Source of the DNA: Terriglobia bacterium
GTDB lineage: Bacteria; Acidobacteriota; Terriglobia; Bryobacterales; Bryobacteraceae
NCBI GenBank assembly: GCA_020073365.1
Contig: JAIQFL010000062.1
Coordinates: forward strand, 1 to 41,798
DNA: 41,798 bases
Direction of reading: 5' to 3'
In this document: piece after piece, positions 24,016 to 32,184 of the stretch
Layout: every line of letters begins with the position of its first letter
Numbering within the stretch: the first letter of the stretch is position 1
The notes under the pieces: model-generated
Databases searched by the model: none
The model's input: the letters and a program-made list of their open reading frames with translations, nothing else
What the model was told of the DNA's origin: nothing
Program-made: the position numbers and the translations under genes

Positions 24016-24073
24016 GGAATGCGCTTAACTATAGTCCGAAGGCGGCACCCGCGGAATGCGCTTAACTATAGTC
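24000..24073 (+). repeat. 37-bp perfect tandem duplication before the DUF309 start
   Basis: Units 24000-24036 and 24037-24073 are identical (each begins CGAAGGCGGCACC and ends TTAACTATAGTC). The second unit abuts the ATG at 24074, so whatever upstream signal the gene uses within 37 bases exists twice. Each copy includes an in-frame ATG that could extend the protein by six residues. Confidence 0.95.
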
Positions 24074-24418
24074 ATGGACCCGCTCCTCCGCCAGGGAATC
24101 CATCTCTTCAACCAGCGCGAGTTCTTCGAATGCCACGAAGTGCTGGAAGAAGCCTGGACCCCCCAACGCGGTCCGCGCCGTCTGTTCCTGCAAGCCCTGA
24201 TTCATGTCGCGGTTGGTTTCTATCACTGCCAGCGCGGCAATCCGCTGGGCGCACGCGGCCAACTCCGCAAGGCATTGCGCAAACTCGCTCCCTATTTGCC
24301 GTCCTGCGAGGGCATCGACACAGCCCTGCTGTATCGCGAGGCGCAAGAACAGCTCGCACGCATCGAAGCGGGTGAGCCGGCGGGCGAGTTTCCGCGCATT
24401 CACCATGGGCCCGTCTAA
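24074..24418 (+). CDS. DUF309-family protein
   Basis: A 114-aa helical protein with the DUF309 signature: F-N-Q-R-E-F-F-E-C-H-E-V-L-E-E-A-W near the N-terminus, with conserved His and Glu. F-L-Q-A-L-I-H-V-A-V-G-F-Y-H and a Leu/Arg-rich helix follow. The biochemical role of the family is unknown. The ATG at 24074 follows the 37-bp duplication directly; the upstream ATG at 24056 lies inside the repeat unit. No Shine-Dalgarno-like sequence is seen in the repeat (ACTATAGTC precedes the ATG), so translation may be weak or leaderless. The DUF3303 gene follows 30 bases later. Confidence 0.85.
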   Translation: MDPLLRQGIHLFNQREFFECHEVLEEAWTPQRGPRRLFLQALIHVAVGFYHCQRGNPLGARGQLRKALRKLAPYLPSCEGIDTALLYREAQEQLARIEAGEPAGEFPRIHHGPV

Positions 24419-24448
24419 CCGGGCGGCCGCCTGCGGTAAGCTTCCCAT

Positions 24449-24736
24449 ATGCTCTTCATGGTCATTGAACGTTTCAAACATGGGGATTCTAAAGCGATCG
24501 GCGAACGGTTCCAAAAAAGTGGGCGCATGCTCCCGGAAGGCGTCGCATATCACGCGAGTTGGCTGGATCCCGCGGGAACCTTGTGTTACCAGCTCATGGA
24601 AGCCTCGCATCAAGAATTACTCGACCCTTGGGTCAGCCGCTGGACTGACCTGATGGACTTTGAGATCGTTCCGGTCCTGACTTCTGCCGACTTCTGGGCC
24701 AAGGCCGGCTCGACGAACAAGGTCGATCGAGACTGA
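24449..24736 (+). CDS. DUF3303-family small protein
   Basis: A 95-aa protein that matches DUF3303: start [13 protein letters not shown], then [19 protein letters not shown] and [12 protein letters not shown]. It is a small alpha/beta domain of unknown function, cytoplasmic, without cysteine clusters. It lies 30 bases after the DUF309 gene on the same strand, so the two may be co-transcribed. Confidence 0.85.
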   Translation: MLFMVIERFKHGDSKAIGERFQKSGRMLPEGVAYHASWLDPAGTLCYQLMEASHQELLDPWVSRWTDLMDFEIVPVLTSADFWAKAGSTNKVDRD

Positions 24737-24788
24737 CCTCTCCGAATTCAGACTCGCCGTACCGCCGTCTCGATCGACGACGGTTGAC

Positions 24789-27218
24789 TTGACGGCGGCC
24801 GGGCGATACCGTCTGAACGTGCTCAACTCAAGCCGGCGTGGATTCTTCCTGCAAATCGGTGCTGTGCCCCTGCTTGCGATCGCGCAGGAACAGGATCGGC
24901 TGCTCCGGCGCGCGTGGACCGCCAAATGGATCTCCGCGCCCGGCGCCCCTCCCAACGATTACGGCGTCTACCATTTCCGGCGGACCATCGACCTGTCAGC
25001 CAAGCCGGAGCGTTTCGTGGTGCACGCCAGCGGAGACAATCGCTACCAGTTGTTCGTGAATGGCCGGCGTGCCGCCTGGGGACCCGCGCGCGGCGACCTG
25101 TTCCATTGGCGCTATGAAACCGTGGACGTAGCCCCCTATCTTTCGGCGGGCAAGAACGTCTTCGCCGCTCTGGTCTGGAATTTCGGGGAACTGGCGCCGG
25201 AGGCCCAGATCACCCTCCAGACCGGATTCCTCCTCGAAGGCGACACGGAAGCCGAGCGCGCCGCCGGCACCGGCACGAACTGGAAGTGCATGCGTAGCCG
25301 TGCTTATTCGCCGATCGAGTTCACCAGCGCTCAAATGCGCGGCTACTTCGTGGCCGGCCCCGGCGATCGCGTGGTCGCCGCCGCGCATCCGTGGGGCTGG
25401 GAAGCGAGGGACTTCGACGATTCATCCTGGCCCGCGGCCGCCGTAGTCAGCATCGCTGCCGGGCGCGAGGCCAGCGATCCCCATACGCGATGGATGCTGG
25501 TTCCCCGAACGATTCCCTCGATGGAAGAGCGCCCCGAACGCCTGCAAAAGGTGCGTCGCGTCACCGGAGTCCCCCAGCCGCAGGCATTCCCCGCACAGCT
25601 CGAACCGCTACGCGTTCCTGCCGCGACGCACGCCGTTCTGCTGCTCGATCAAACTTACCTGACGACCGCATTTCCGGAGGTGACGGTATCGGGCGGCAAG
25701 GATGCCGTTGTGAAATTGCGCTACGCCGAAGCGCTGTTCCAACCCGCCACGCCTGGAAGCCGCGGCATGGAAAAGGGCAACCGCGACCAGGTGGAGGGCA
25801 AGCTGCTCATCGGCAACCACGATGAGTTTGTGGCCGATGGGGGCGCCCGCCGCACCTTCCGTCCGCTGTGGTGGCGCACCTACCGCTATCTGGAGCTGGA
25901 CATCGAAACCAGGCAGGAGCCGCTCACCATAGAGGACTTGCGCGCCACTTACGTGGGCTTCCCCTTCCAGCGCCGCGCCCGCTTCGACGCCGCTGCGCCC
26001 GACCTCAACCGCATCCTCGACGTCGGCTGGCGCACCGCCCGCCTCTGCGCCCACGAGACCTACATGGACTGCCCCTACTACGAGCAATTGCAGTACGTGG
26101 GAGACACGCGCGTGCAATGCCTGGTTTCGCTGTTCAACAGCGGCGACGGGCGCGTGATGCGCAACGCCATCGACCTGATCAACGACTCGCGCCAGAGCGA
26201 TGGCTGCACCATGAGCCGCTATCCCACGCGGCTGGAGCAATACATCCCCGGATTCTCGCTCTGGTGGATCGGGATGGTGCACGACTACTGGTGGTACGTC
26301 GACGACCCCGAGTTCGTCCGCCGCATGCTCCCGGGCGTGCGTGCCGTTCTGAGCTTCTTCGAAGGCTACCAGCAGGCCGACGGTTCGCTTCGCCAGTTGC
26401 CGTGGTGGCGGTACTTCGACTGGGTGCCATCGTGGCCCAACGGCGATGCGCCGCAGGAGCCGGATGGTTCGTCGTCCCTGTTCGACCTGCTGCTGATGAT
26501 CGGCTATCGATGGGCCGCGCAGATGGAAGACCTTCTCGGGCTGCACGTGCTTGCCGAGATCTACCGCCAGCGCTATCTGCAGCTTCACGAGACGGTCCAG
26601 AAGCTCTACTGGGACGCAGACAAGCGCATGTACGCCGACACCCCGCGCAAGCAGCAGTTCTCGCAGCACGCCAACACCCTGGCGGTTATGGCCGACGTCA
26701 TCACGGGCGAACCGGCGCGCGATCTCATGGTGCGGACGCTCACCGCACCGGGCCTGGCACAGACCGGGCTCTTCTTCCGGTTCTACGTTCACGTAGCACT
26801 GGCCAAGGTGGGCGAAGGCGACCGCTATCTCGATCAACTCGGCGACTGGCGGGACATGCTGGGCCGCGGCCTCACCACTTTCGCCGAGATTGTGGACCGC
26901 CCCAACAGCCCTTCGCGCTCCGACTGCCACGCCTGGAGTGCGAGCCCCAATATCGAGATCTTCCGCACCGTGCTCGGTGTGGACTCGGTGGCCCCCGGTT
27001 TTCGCCGCTTGGCGGTCCGCCCGCACCTGGGCAAACTGACGTCCGCCTCCGGCTCGGTGCCGCACCCCCGAGGCGAGGTCGAGGTGCGCATCGAGCCGCG
27101 GGGCGCGGGCTTCGAAGTAACCGTGACCCTGCCACCAGGGGTTACCGGCGATTTCCTGTGGAAGGGAACCTGGAGGGATCTCCGCGCGGGCGTGAACCGT
27201 TTTCCCGTGGCGGGGTAG
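24789..27218 (+). CDS. Exported alpha-L-rhamnosidase-like glycoside hydrolase (GH78 type)
   Basis: An 809-aa protein. The N-terminus has [19 protein letters not shown], a possible Tat signal. It is followed by the galactose-binding-like N-domain of bacterial rhamnosidases (W-I-S-A-P and F-R-R-T-I-D-L, then [12 protein letters not shown]). The (alpha/alpha)6 catalytic part spans about 400-740, with [19 protein letters not shown], the region that in GH78 carries the catalytic acid and partner residues. A C-terminal beta domain ends in F-P-V-A-G. Such enzymes release L-rhamnose from glycans. The start is TTG at 24789 or GTG at 24819; neither has a strong ribosome binding site. No transporter or rhamnose catabolic genes are adjacent. 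Substrate specificity is unproven. Confidence 0.85.
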   Translation: MTAAGRYRLNVLNSSRRGFFLQIGAVPLLAIAQEQDRLLRRAWTAKWISAPGAPPNDYGVYHFRRTIDLSAKPERFVVHASGDNRYQLFVNGRRAAWGPARGDLFHWRYETVDVAPYLSAGKNVFAALVWNFGELAPEAQITLQTGFLLEGDTEAERAAGTGTNWKCMRSRAYSPIEFTSAQMRGYFVAGPGDRVVAAAHPWGWEARDFDDSSWPAAAVVSIAAGREASDPHTRWMLVPRTIPSMEERPERLQKVRRVTGVPQPQAFPAQLEPLRVPAATHAVLLLDQTYLTTAFPEVTVSGGKDAVVKLRYAEALFQPATPGSRGMEKGNRDQVEGKLLIGNHDEFVADGGARRTFRPLWWRTYRYLELDIETRQEPLTIEDLRATYVGFPFQRRARFDAAAPDLNRILDVGWRTARLCAHETYMDCPYYEQLQYVGDTRVQCLVSLFNSGDGRVMRNAIDLINDSRQSDGCTMSRYPTRLEQYIPGFSLWWIGMVHDYWWYVDDPEFVRRMLPGVRAVLSFFEGYQQADGSLRQLPWWRYFDWVPSWPNGDAPQEPDGSSSLFDLLLMIGYRWAAQMEDLLGLHVLAEIYRQRYLQLHETVQKLYWDADKRMYADTPRKQQFSQHANTLAVMADVITGEPARDLMVRTLTAPGLAQTGLFFRFYVHVALAKVGEGDRYLDQLGDWRDMLGRGLTTFAEIVDRPNSPSRSDCHAWSASPNIEIFRTVLGVDSVAPGFRRLAVRPHLGKLTSASGSVPHPRGEVEVRIEPRGAGFEVTVTLPPGVTGDFLWKGTWRDLRAGVNRFPVAG

Positions 27219-27226
27219 CTTAGCCG

Positions 27227-27973
27227 CTAGTGGGCGCCACCCACAATTTCCAGGAGCTCGATCTCGAACGTCAGAGCCGCGCCGCCGGGAATCCCGGGGC
27301 GTCCGGCATCTCCATAAGCGATCGCCGAAGGACAGATTAGTCGGGCCTTTCCCCCAACCTTCATCTTCTGGACGCCCTCCGTCCAACAGGGGATGACGCC
27401 GTTGAGAGCGAACTGCCCGGGCTCGTTGCGCTTATAGGAGCTGTCGAACTCGGTTCCGTTCACCAGTGTGCCGCGGTAGTGGACCTTAACCGTGTCGGTG
27501 GCCTTGGGCGAGGCTCCGGTTCCGGGCTTCAGGTCGCGATAGATCAGTCCGGATGCCGTCTTGATGGCGCCGGGCTCCGCGGCGCTCTTGTCGAGATAGG
27601 CCTTGGAAGAGGCCTTTTCTTTCTCCGCCCCGCGGGCTGAGCGGGCGCGCGCGAACGCCTCGATTTTCGGCCCCCATGTATTGATCTCCACGGCGGGTTT
27701 GCCCGCTGCGGCGTCTGTGAGAGCCTGCTTGACGAGCGCCATCTCGGCGGGGGACAGGTCAAGCTGGGAGATCTGTCGATACAGTGTGAGGCCGATCGCG
27801 TAGATGGTCTTTTCCTCGTCTGTATTGAGTGTGGTGGCCGCCGGGGCTGCCTTCTTTTGCGCCGGCGCACCCGTTTTGGTTGCTGGGGCGGCCTTTGGCG
27901 CCGGAGCCTGAGACTTGGGCGGAATGGTCTGAGCCATCAGGACAGCCGGTAGTAATAGTAACAATGCACGCAT
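27227..27973 (-). CDS. Secreted FKBP-type peptidyl-prolyl isomerase
   Basis: A 248-aa protein: a short signal peptide (M-R-A-L-L-L-L-L-P-A-V-L-M-A-Q), a Pro/Ala/Lys linker (16-50), a helical dimerisation-like segment (about 52-125) as in FkpA/Mip, and a C-terminal FKBP domain. The domain carries V-K-V-H-Y-R-G-T-L-V-N-G-T-E-F-D-S-S, A-L-N-G-V-I-P-C-W-T-E-G-V, A-Y-G-D-A-G-R-P-G-I-P-G-G-A-A-L-T-F-E-I-E-L. It should catalyse proline isomerisation and assist folding in the periplasm. The gene is convergent with the rhamnosidase (8 bases between stops) and divergent from the permease gene. Confidence 0.93.
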   Translation of the reverse strand: MRALLLLLPAVLMAQTIPPKSQAPAPKAAPATKTGAPAQKKAAPAATTLNTDEEKTIYAIGLTLYRQISQLDLSPAEMALVKQALTDAAAGKPAVEINTWGPKIEAFARARSARGAEKEKASSKAYLDKSAAEPGAIKTASGLIYRDLKPGTGASPKATDTVKVHYRGTLVNGTEFDSSYKRNEPGQFALNGVIPCWTEGVQKMKVGGKARLICPSAIAYGDAGRPGIPGGAALTFEIELLEIVGGAH

Positions 27974-27995
27974 TAATCCAGGCTAACATCACGCG

Positions 27996-28015
27996 TGGGG
28001 CAGGCGCTTCCGCCT
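27996..28015. repeat. Dispersed 20-bp repeat, copy 2
   Basis: GTGGGGCAGGCGCTTCCGCC, one mismatch from the copy at 23645-23664. It sits just upstream of the FKBP gene start and may belong to a family of intergenic repeats. Confidence 0.6.
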
Positions 28016-28098
28016 CCATCGCCCGCTTGCGGGCGCTTCTTTCACAGCTTCCCACTGGTCGCGCCAAGCGGCGCCGGCCCGCGCCCGGCCCCAACACC

Positions 28099-28134
28099 TT
28101 GACATTCTACATATACCCGGTTATATATGTAGAA
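28099..28134 (+). promoter_or_regulatory. Sigma70-type promoter overlapped by a 30-bp PadR-like palindrome
   Basis: TTGACA (28099-28104) and TATATA (28122-28127) are 17 bases apart, a near-consensus housekeeping promoter. Lying over the spacer and -10 is a perfect 11-bp inverted repeat, TTCTACATATA (28105-28115) and TATATGTAGAA (28124-28134), with an 8-base spacer. Bound protein would block RNA polymerase. Acidobacterial permeases of this type are often accompanied by PadR repressors, and AT-rich dyads with ACAT/ATGT arms suit them. No padR gene is in the window. The permease ATG is 30 bases downstream. Confidence 0.75.
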
Positions 28135-28164
28135 GAACTAGGCGTCTTAAACGGGAGCACCGGG

Positions 28165-30820
28165 ATGTCCTCACGGAAAAGAAGCACGGAAGGCCAGCTG
28201 AATTCGGAATTGCAGTTCCATGTGGAGCAGTTGATCCAGGATTACATCGCAGCGGGAATGGAGCCGCGGGAGGCTCAACGCCGCGCCCGCCTGGAATTCG
28301 GCGGCATCGAGCAGATCAAGGAAGAGTGCCGCGACGTCCGCCGTCTGCGCTGGCTCCGCGATCTGGCGCAGGACCTGCGCTATGCCCTGCGCACCTTGAG
28401 TCGCAGCCCCGGTTTCCTGGCGGTGGCGGTGCTGTCCCTGGCTTTGGGCATCGGCGCGAACACGGCCATCTTCAGCCTCATCGACGCGGTCATGCTGCGG
28501 CCGCTTCCCGTCCGGCAACCGGAGCGTCTGGTGCAGATCGCGAGGCTCACCGCGGAGGGGGCGCCGTTGACCGTGTCGTACCCGCTCTTCGAGTACTTCC
28601 GCGACCACGTCCAGTCCATCTCCGGCGCTTTTGTCGAGACCAATGTCTGGCCGTCGATCCTGCTGAACGGTGCAGAAACGGTGTACGGTGAACTGGTCTC
28701 CGGCTCCTACTATTCGCTTTTAGGTATCGAGCCCGCGGCCGGCAGACTGCTCGAACCCCAGGATGACGCCGCGCCCGGCGCCTCTCCGGTGGCCGTGATC
28801 AGTTACCATTTCTGGCAACACAATTTCGCCGGGGACGCCGCCACGATCGGGAAGACGTTCACCATCCGGAGCACTTTGTTCACGATCGTGGGCATCACGC
28901 CTCCGGGTTTCATGGGGACGATACCGGGCCGCGACCCTGACATCACCATCCCGCTTTCCATGGCGAAGGAGGTACGCGGCGACGCCAACGACAACTAAGA
29001 GGCGCGCGAGCGGTTTCAATTCGCTGGCTCTCATGGCGCGGCTCAAACCGGGCGTGACAGTGGAGCGGGCGAATGCCGAAGTGCAAGTGCTCTATGAGAG
29101 CTTTGTCCACGGACAAGCAGCCAAGGTGCAGAACGCCCAGGAACGGCAGCGCGTGCTGCGCCAGCGGGCGGCCGTGTTGGCGGCGGCAGCCGGCAATAGC
29201 GAATTGAGGTCTCAGTACGCCGAATCGCTCCTGGTATTGATGGCCATCGTCGCCCTGGTGCTGCTGCTGGCCTGCGCCAATCTCTCCAGCCTGCTGGTGG
29301 CCCGCGCCGCGTCCCGGCAACGGGAGATCTCCATAAGGCGCGCCATTGGAGCGGGCCGCGGACGCCTGGTGCGGCAATTCCTCGCCGAAAGCCTGGTGCT
29401 GGCGGTGCTGGGCGGAGTGGGCGGCCTGGTGCTGGCGCGCTGGTTCAGCAACGCCCTGGTCGTCATGATGGCGAATGGCGGCAGGTTGGACCTGCGGGTT
29501 GGCCCGGACTGGCGCGTGCTCGCATTCACGGGTGCGGTGTCGCTGCTGGCCTGCCTTATGGCCGGCCTGGCGCCCGCGTTCCACGCCGCGGGATCGAACG
29601 TCAACCCCGCACTGAAGGAGGTCCGGACCGGCGGGGGTACGGCTTGGGCTCGTCGCCTCGGCAGTGCGCTGGTGATCGCGCAGCTTTCTATATCGATGGT
29701 GCTGCTGGTGGGCGCGAATCTCTTCATCGGAACGCTATTGAAGCTCTACCGGGTGGAGAGCGGCTTCCGCACCGAGGGCGTCCTGGCCTTCGGTGTGCGG
29801 TCGGGCGAACGCTATCCCGCCGCCCGTGCCCTGGAAGTCCAGACAGCCATTGTGGACCGCTTGCACTCTCTGCCCGGAGTGACTTCGGCCAGCGCTGTGC
29901 AACTCCTGCCCATCAGCAACGGCCTGTGGGACCGCACCGTGCAAGTGGAGGGCTACACGTTCCGGACCGGCGAGGATGAGAGGGTAGGCTACAACGCGAT
30001 CGCGCCGAAATACTTCGCGACCATGGGAACGCCGCTGCTGCTCGGCCGCGACTTCGACACCCGAGACGCGATGCGCGCCGGGAAAGTTGCGATCGTCAAT
30101 GAGAGTTTCGCGCGACACTTCTTCGGCGGACGCTCGCCGGTTGGCCGGCATGTGACTTCGGTAAACGTAACCACCGAAATCATCGGCGTGGTGAAGGACG
30201 CGAAGTACACGAACCTGCGCGACGCCATCCCCATGACCATATATATTCCCTGGACCCAGCGAGAGGACGAACAGCCCACCGCCTACACTTACCTGGCGCA
30301 TGTAGGAGGCCGCGACCCAATGCAACTGGCCGCGATGCTGGATCGCATGGCACGCGATATCGATCCGGCATTGCGTGTCCGGTCGGCCGAGACCTTTGCC
30401 GCGATCGTGGATCAATCCACAGTGAAGGAGCGGATCATGGCCGCGCTCGGAGGCTTCTTCGGCCTGCTGGCGTTAGTCGTGGCGTGCCTGGGGATTTTCG
30501 GCGTCATGGCATTTCAAGTCTCACGGCGCATACACGAACTCGGTGTGCGGATGGCGTTGGGAGCGGGGAAGAGCGACATCCTCTCGCTGGTCCTGCGTGA
30601 GGTGGCGTACCTCTTGTTGGCAGGATCGGCGATCGGCTGCGCTGCGGCGCTGAGCGTCACTCGGCTGGCGGCCACGATGCTGTTCGGCGTAACCCCGACG
30701 GACCCGGGAGTGTTCGGCCTGTCGGTGGCGATCCTCGGGGCGGCTACCTTCGCAGCGGCGTGGTTACCGGCACAGCGGGCGTCACGGGTCGACCCGATCG
30801 CGGCGCTGCGGCAAGAGTAG
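28165..30820 (+). pseudogene. MacB-like ADOP permease interrupted by a frameshift
   Basis: One gene in two frames. The first part (28165-28998, 277 aa) starts M-S-S-R-K-R-S-T-E-G-Q after GGGAG and has the helical permease-prefix domain (E-L-Q-F-H-V-E-Q-L). It continues with R-Y-A-L-R-T-L-S-R-S-P-G-F, TM1, and half of a MacB-type periplasmic domain, then stops in V-R-G-D-A-N-D-N. The second part is in the +1 frame and continues the same domain (S-G-F-N-S-L-A-L-M-A-R-L-K-P-G-V-T), followed by FtsX-type membrane blocks, a second periplasmic domain and a final FtsX block with the E-L-G-V-R-M-A-L-G-A motif and a R-V-D-P-I-A-A-L-R end. The shift lies near 28980-29000. No ATP-binding gene is adjacent, as usual for this orphan permease family. 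It may be a true mutation or a sequencing error; the remaining coding sequence looks undamaged. Confidence 0.85.
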
Positions 30821-30890
30821 GCAGGTGGCACAATAACACTGAAGTGGACACGCGAAAGCGCCTGTCCCACATGGTTGGCTGGTTGAGGCC

Positions 30891-30939
30891 CAAAAACAAA
30901 CGGCGGCCACCGTGAGTCAACACGCACGAAGGACCGCCG
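30891..30939 (-). terminator. Probable intrinsic terminator of the first secreted paralogue
   Basis: On the minus strand a GC-rich hairpin (arms 30931-30939 and 30901-30908, CGGCGGTCC/GGCCGCCG with a one-base bulge) is followed by TTTGTTTTT (30892-30900). It lies 46 bases after the stop of the gene at 30985. The loop is long (22 bases), so the call is moderate. Confidence 0.5.
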
Positions 30940-30984
30940 GATCAATTCCGTGCCGGCTCGACGGCCGGTCTGGAGTTCAAACGT

Positions 30985-31389
30985 TTAGGTGGTCGACCGC
31001 TTTGCCGTCATTTCGACAGTCATTGGCGTGCCATCCTGTCCCGGGCGGGTGGTCTTCAATTTCAGCTCGTCGCCCGACAGGGTGCCTTCGTACTTGGAAA
31101 CCATCTCGCCGTTCTGCGTCTGGCGCTTCACTTCGAAGCTAATGTTGTTGCCATCCACTTTGCCGTTAGTGATTTCCACCGGGGTCCCGGCTGCGCCTTG
31201 ACGCCCGGGGGCTAACATGGTGCCTGTCAGCTTGGCCCCATCGGCCTTCAGTTCAAAGGTTGTCTGGCGAGGAGCTCCACCGCCCCTGCCAGGTGTCTCA
31301 GCTACCCACTTGCCACTGATATCGGCCGCCAGGGCGGCGAAAGCAAGGGCAAGCAAAATCGTAGTTACAAAAAGCAGCTTCTTGGTCAT
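30985..31389 (-). CDS. Small secreted protein, paralogue 1
   Basis: A 134-aa protein with a clear signal peptide (M-T-K-K-L-L-F-V-T-T-I-L-L-A-L-A-F-A-A-L-A-A). The mature beta-rich domain starts D-I-S-G-K-W-V-A-E and carries F-E-L-K-A-D-G-A-K-L-T-G-T, N-G-K-V-D-G-N-N-I-S-F-E-V-K-R and Y-E-G-T-L-S-G-D-E-L-K-L. This repeated W...L.G......G.I.G..I.F pattern resembles small lipocalin-like or avidin-like beta-barrels, but I cannot name the family. It is a tandem duplicate of the gene at 31559, sharing the signal peptide, the domain and about 38 bases of leader. No Shine-Dalgarno sequence precedes the ATG. A probable terminator follows. Confidence 0.8.
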   Translation of the reverse strand: MTKKLLFVTTILLALAFAALAADISGKWVAETPGRGGGAPRQTTFELKADGAKLTGTMLAPGRQGAAGTPVEITNGKVDGNNISFEVKRQTQNGEMVSKYEGTLSGDELKLKTTRPGQDGTPMTVEMTAKRSTT

Positions 31390-31491
31390 GGTGACAAGTA
31401 GGCGTCGGGAATGACCGGGATGTTACGGCGTGACGTGGTTTCTTTATTCTTGATGTGCGAAGGAATACGGGATCTGAAACCCTGAAGAGTC

Positions 31492-31532
31492 AAGCAAAGG
31501 GGCGGCCCCGTATCCCGGAAACGGGCCGCCCC
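31492..31532 (-). terminator. Probable intrinsic terminator of the second secreted paralogue
   Basis: On the minus strand GGGGCGGCCC (31523-31532) pairs with GGGGCCGCCCC (31499-31509) around a 13-base loop, followed by TTTGCTT (31492-31498). It lies 26 bases past the stop of the gene at 31559. The stem is strong; the T-run is modest. Confidence 0.65.
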
Positions 31533-31558
31533 GAGAGGAGGAGCAATGAGGGGAGGAG

Positions 31559-31969
31559 TTAGGTAGCCGACCGCTTGGCGACCACTTCGTTGGTGGTCGG
31601 ATCGCCGCCGTTCATGCCGGGACGGGTGATTTTCAACTTCAGCTCATCGCCGTTCAGGGTGCCTTCGTACTTGGTCACAAACTCTCCGTTCTGTGTGGTG
31701 CGCTTCACTTCGAAGGAGATGTTGTTTCCATCGATCTTGCCGTTCGAGATTTCCGAAGGGGGAGGTGTGTCCCCACCGGGGCGACCGAAGCCGGGTACGG
31801 AGCCGGTCAGCTTGTTCCCATCGGCTTTCAGGGTTATGGTTGTCGGGCGACCGGGGTTACCACCCCTGCCCGGGGCTTCGTAGGTCCACTTGCCGGTCAC
31901 ATCGGCCGCCACGGCGACGAAGGCGAGGACAAGCAGAATTGTCGTTACAAAAAGCAGCTTTTTGGTCAT
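31559..31969 (-). CDS. Small secreted protein, paralogue 2
   Basis: A 136-aa protein with signal peptide M-T-K-K-L-L-F-V-T-T-I-L-L-V-L-A-F-V-A-V-A-A. The mature domain begins D-V-T-G-K-W-T-Y-E-A-P-G-R-G-G and closely parallels its neighbour, with I-T-L-K-A-D-G-N-K-L-T-G-S, N-G-K-I-D-G-N-N-I-S-F-E-V-K-R and Y-E-G-T-L-N-G-D-E-L-K-L. The frame is open upstream to 32275, but the signal peptide fixes the start at 31969. As in paralogue 1, no Shine-Dalgarno site is visible and the leader CCGTAACATC...GACGCCTA is conserved. Probably periplasmic or extracellular; function unknown. Confidence 0.82.
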   Translation of the reverse strand: MTKKLLFVTTILLVLAFVAVAADVTGKWTYEAPGRGGNPGRPTTITLKADGNKLTGSVPGFGRPGGDTPPPSEISNGKIDGNNISFEVKRTTQNGEFVTKYEGTLNGDELKLKITRPGMNGGDPTTNEVVAKRSAT

Positions 31970-32184
31970 AGTGACAGGAATAGGCGTCGGGGAAGTGACC
32001 GATGTTACGGCCCGCAGGTGGCGAGTGGGCCCCTTTTTCACACTGGAGAGTGCGGCAAATTGCCGCCCGTGGGGGGCGTTGGAGAATAGGATATATTTGA
32101 ATTTAAAGCAGTTAGGTCGAGATAACCCAGGGTATTTGGCGTGCGTTAGAAGCGTGGACGCCAAAAGGGCCACACAGGCAAAGA

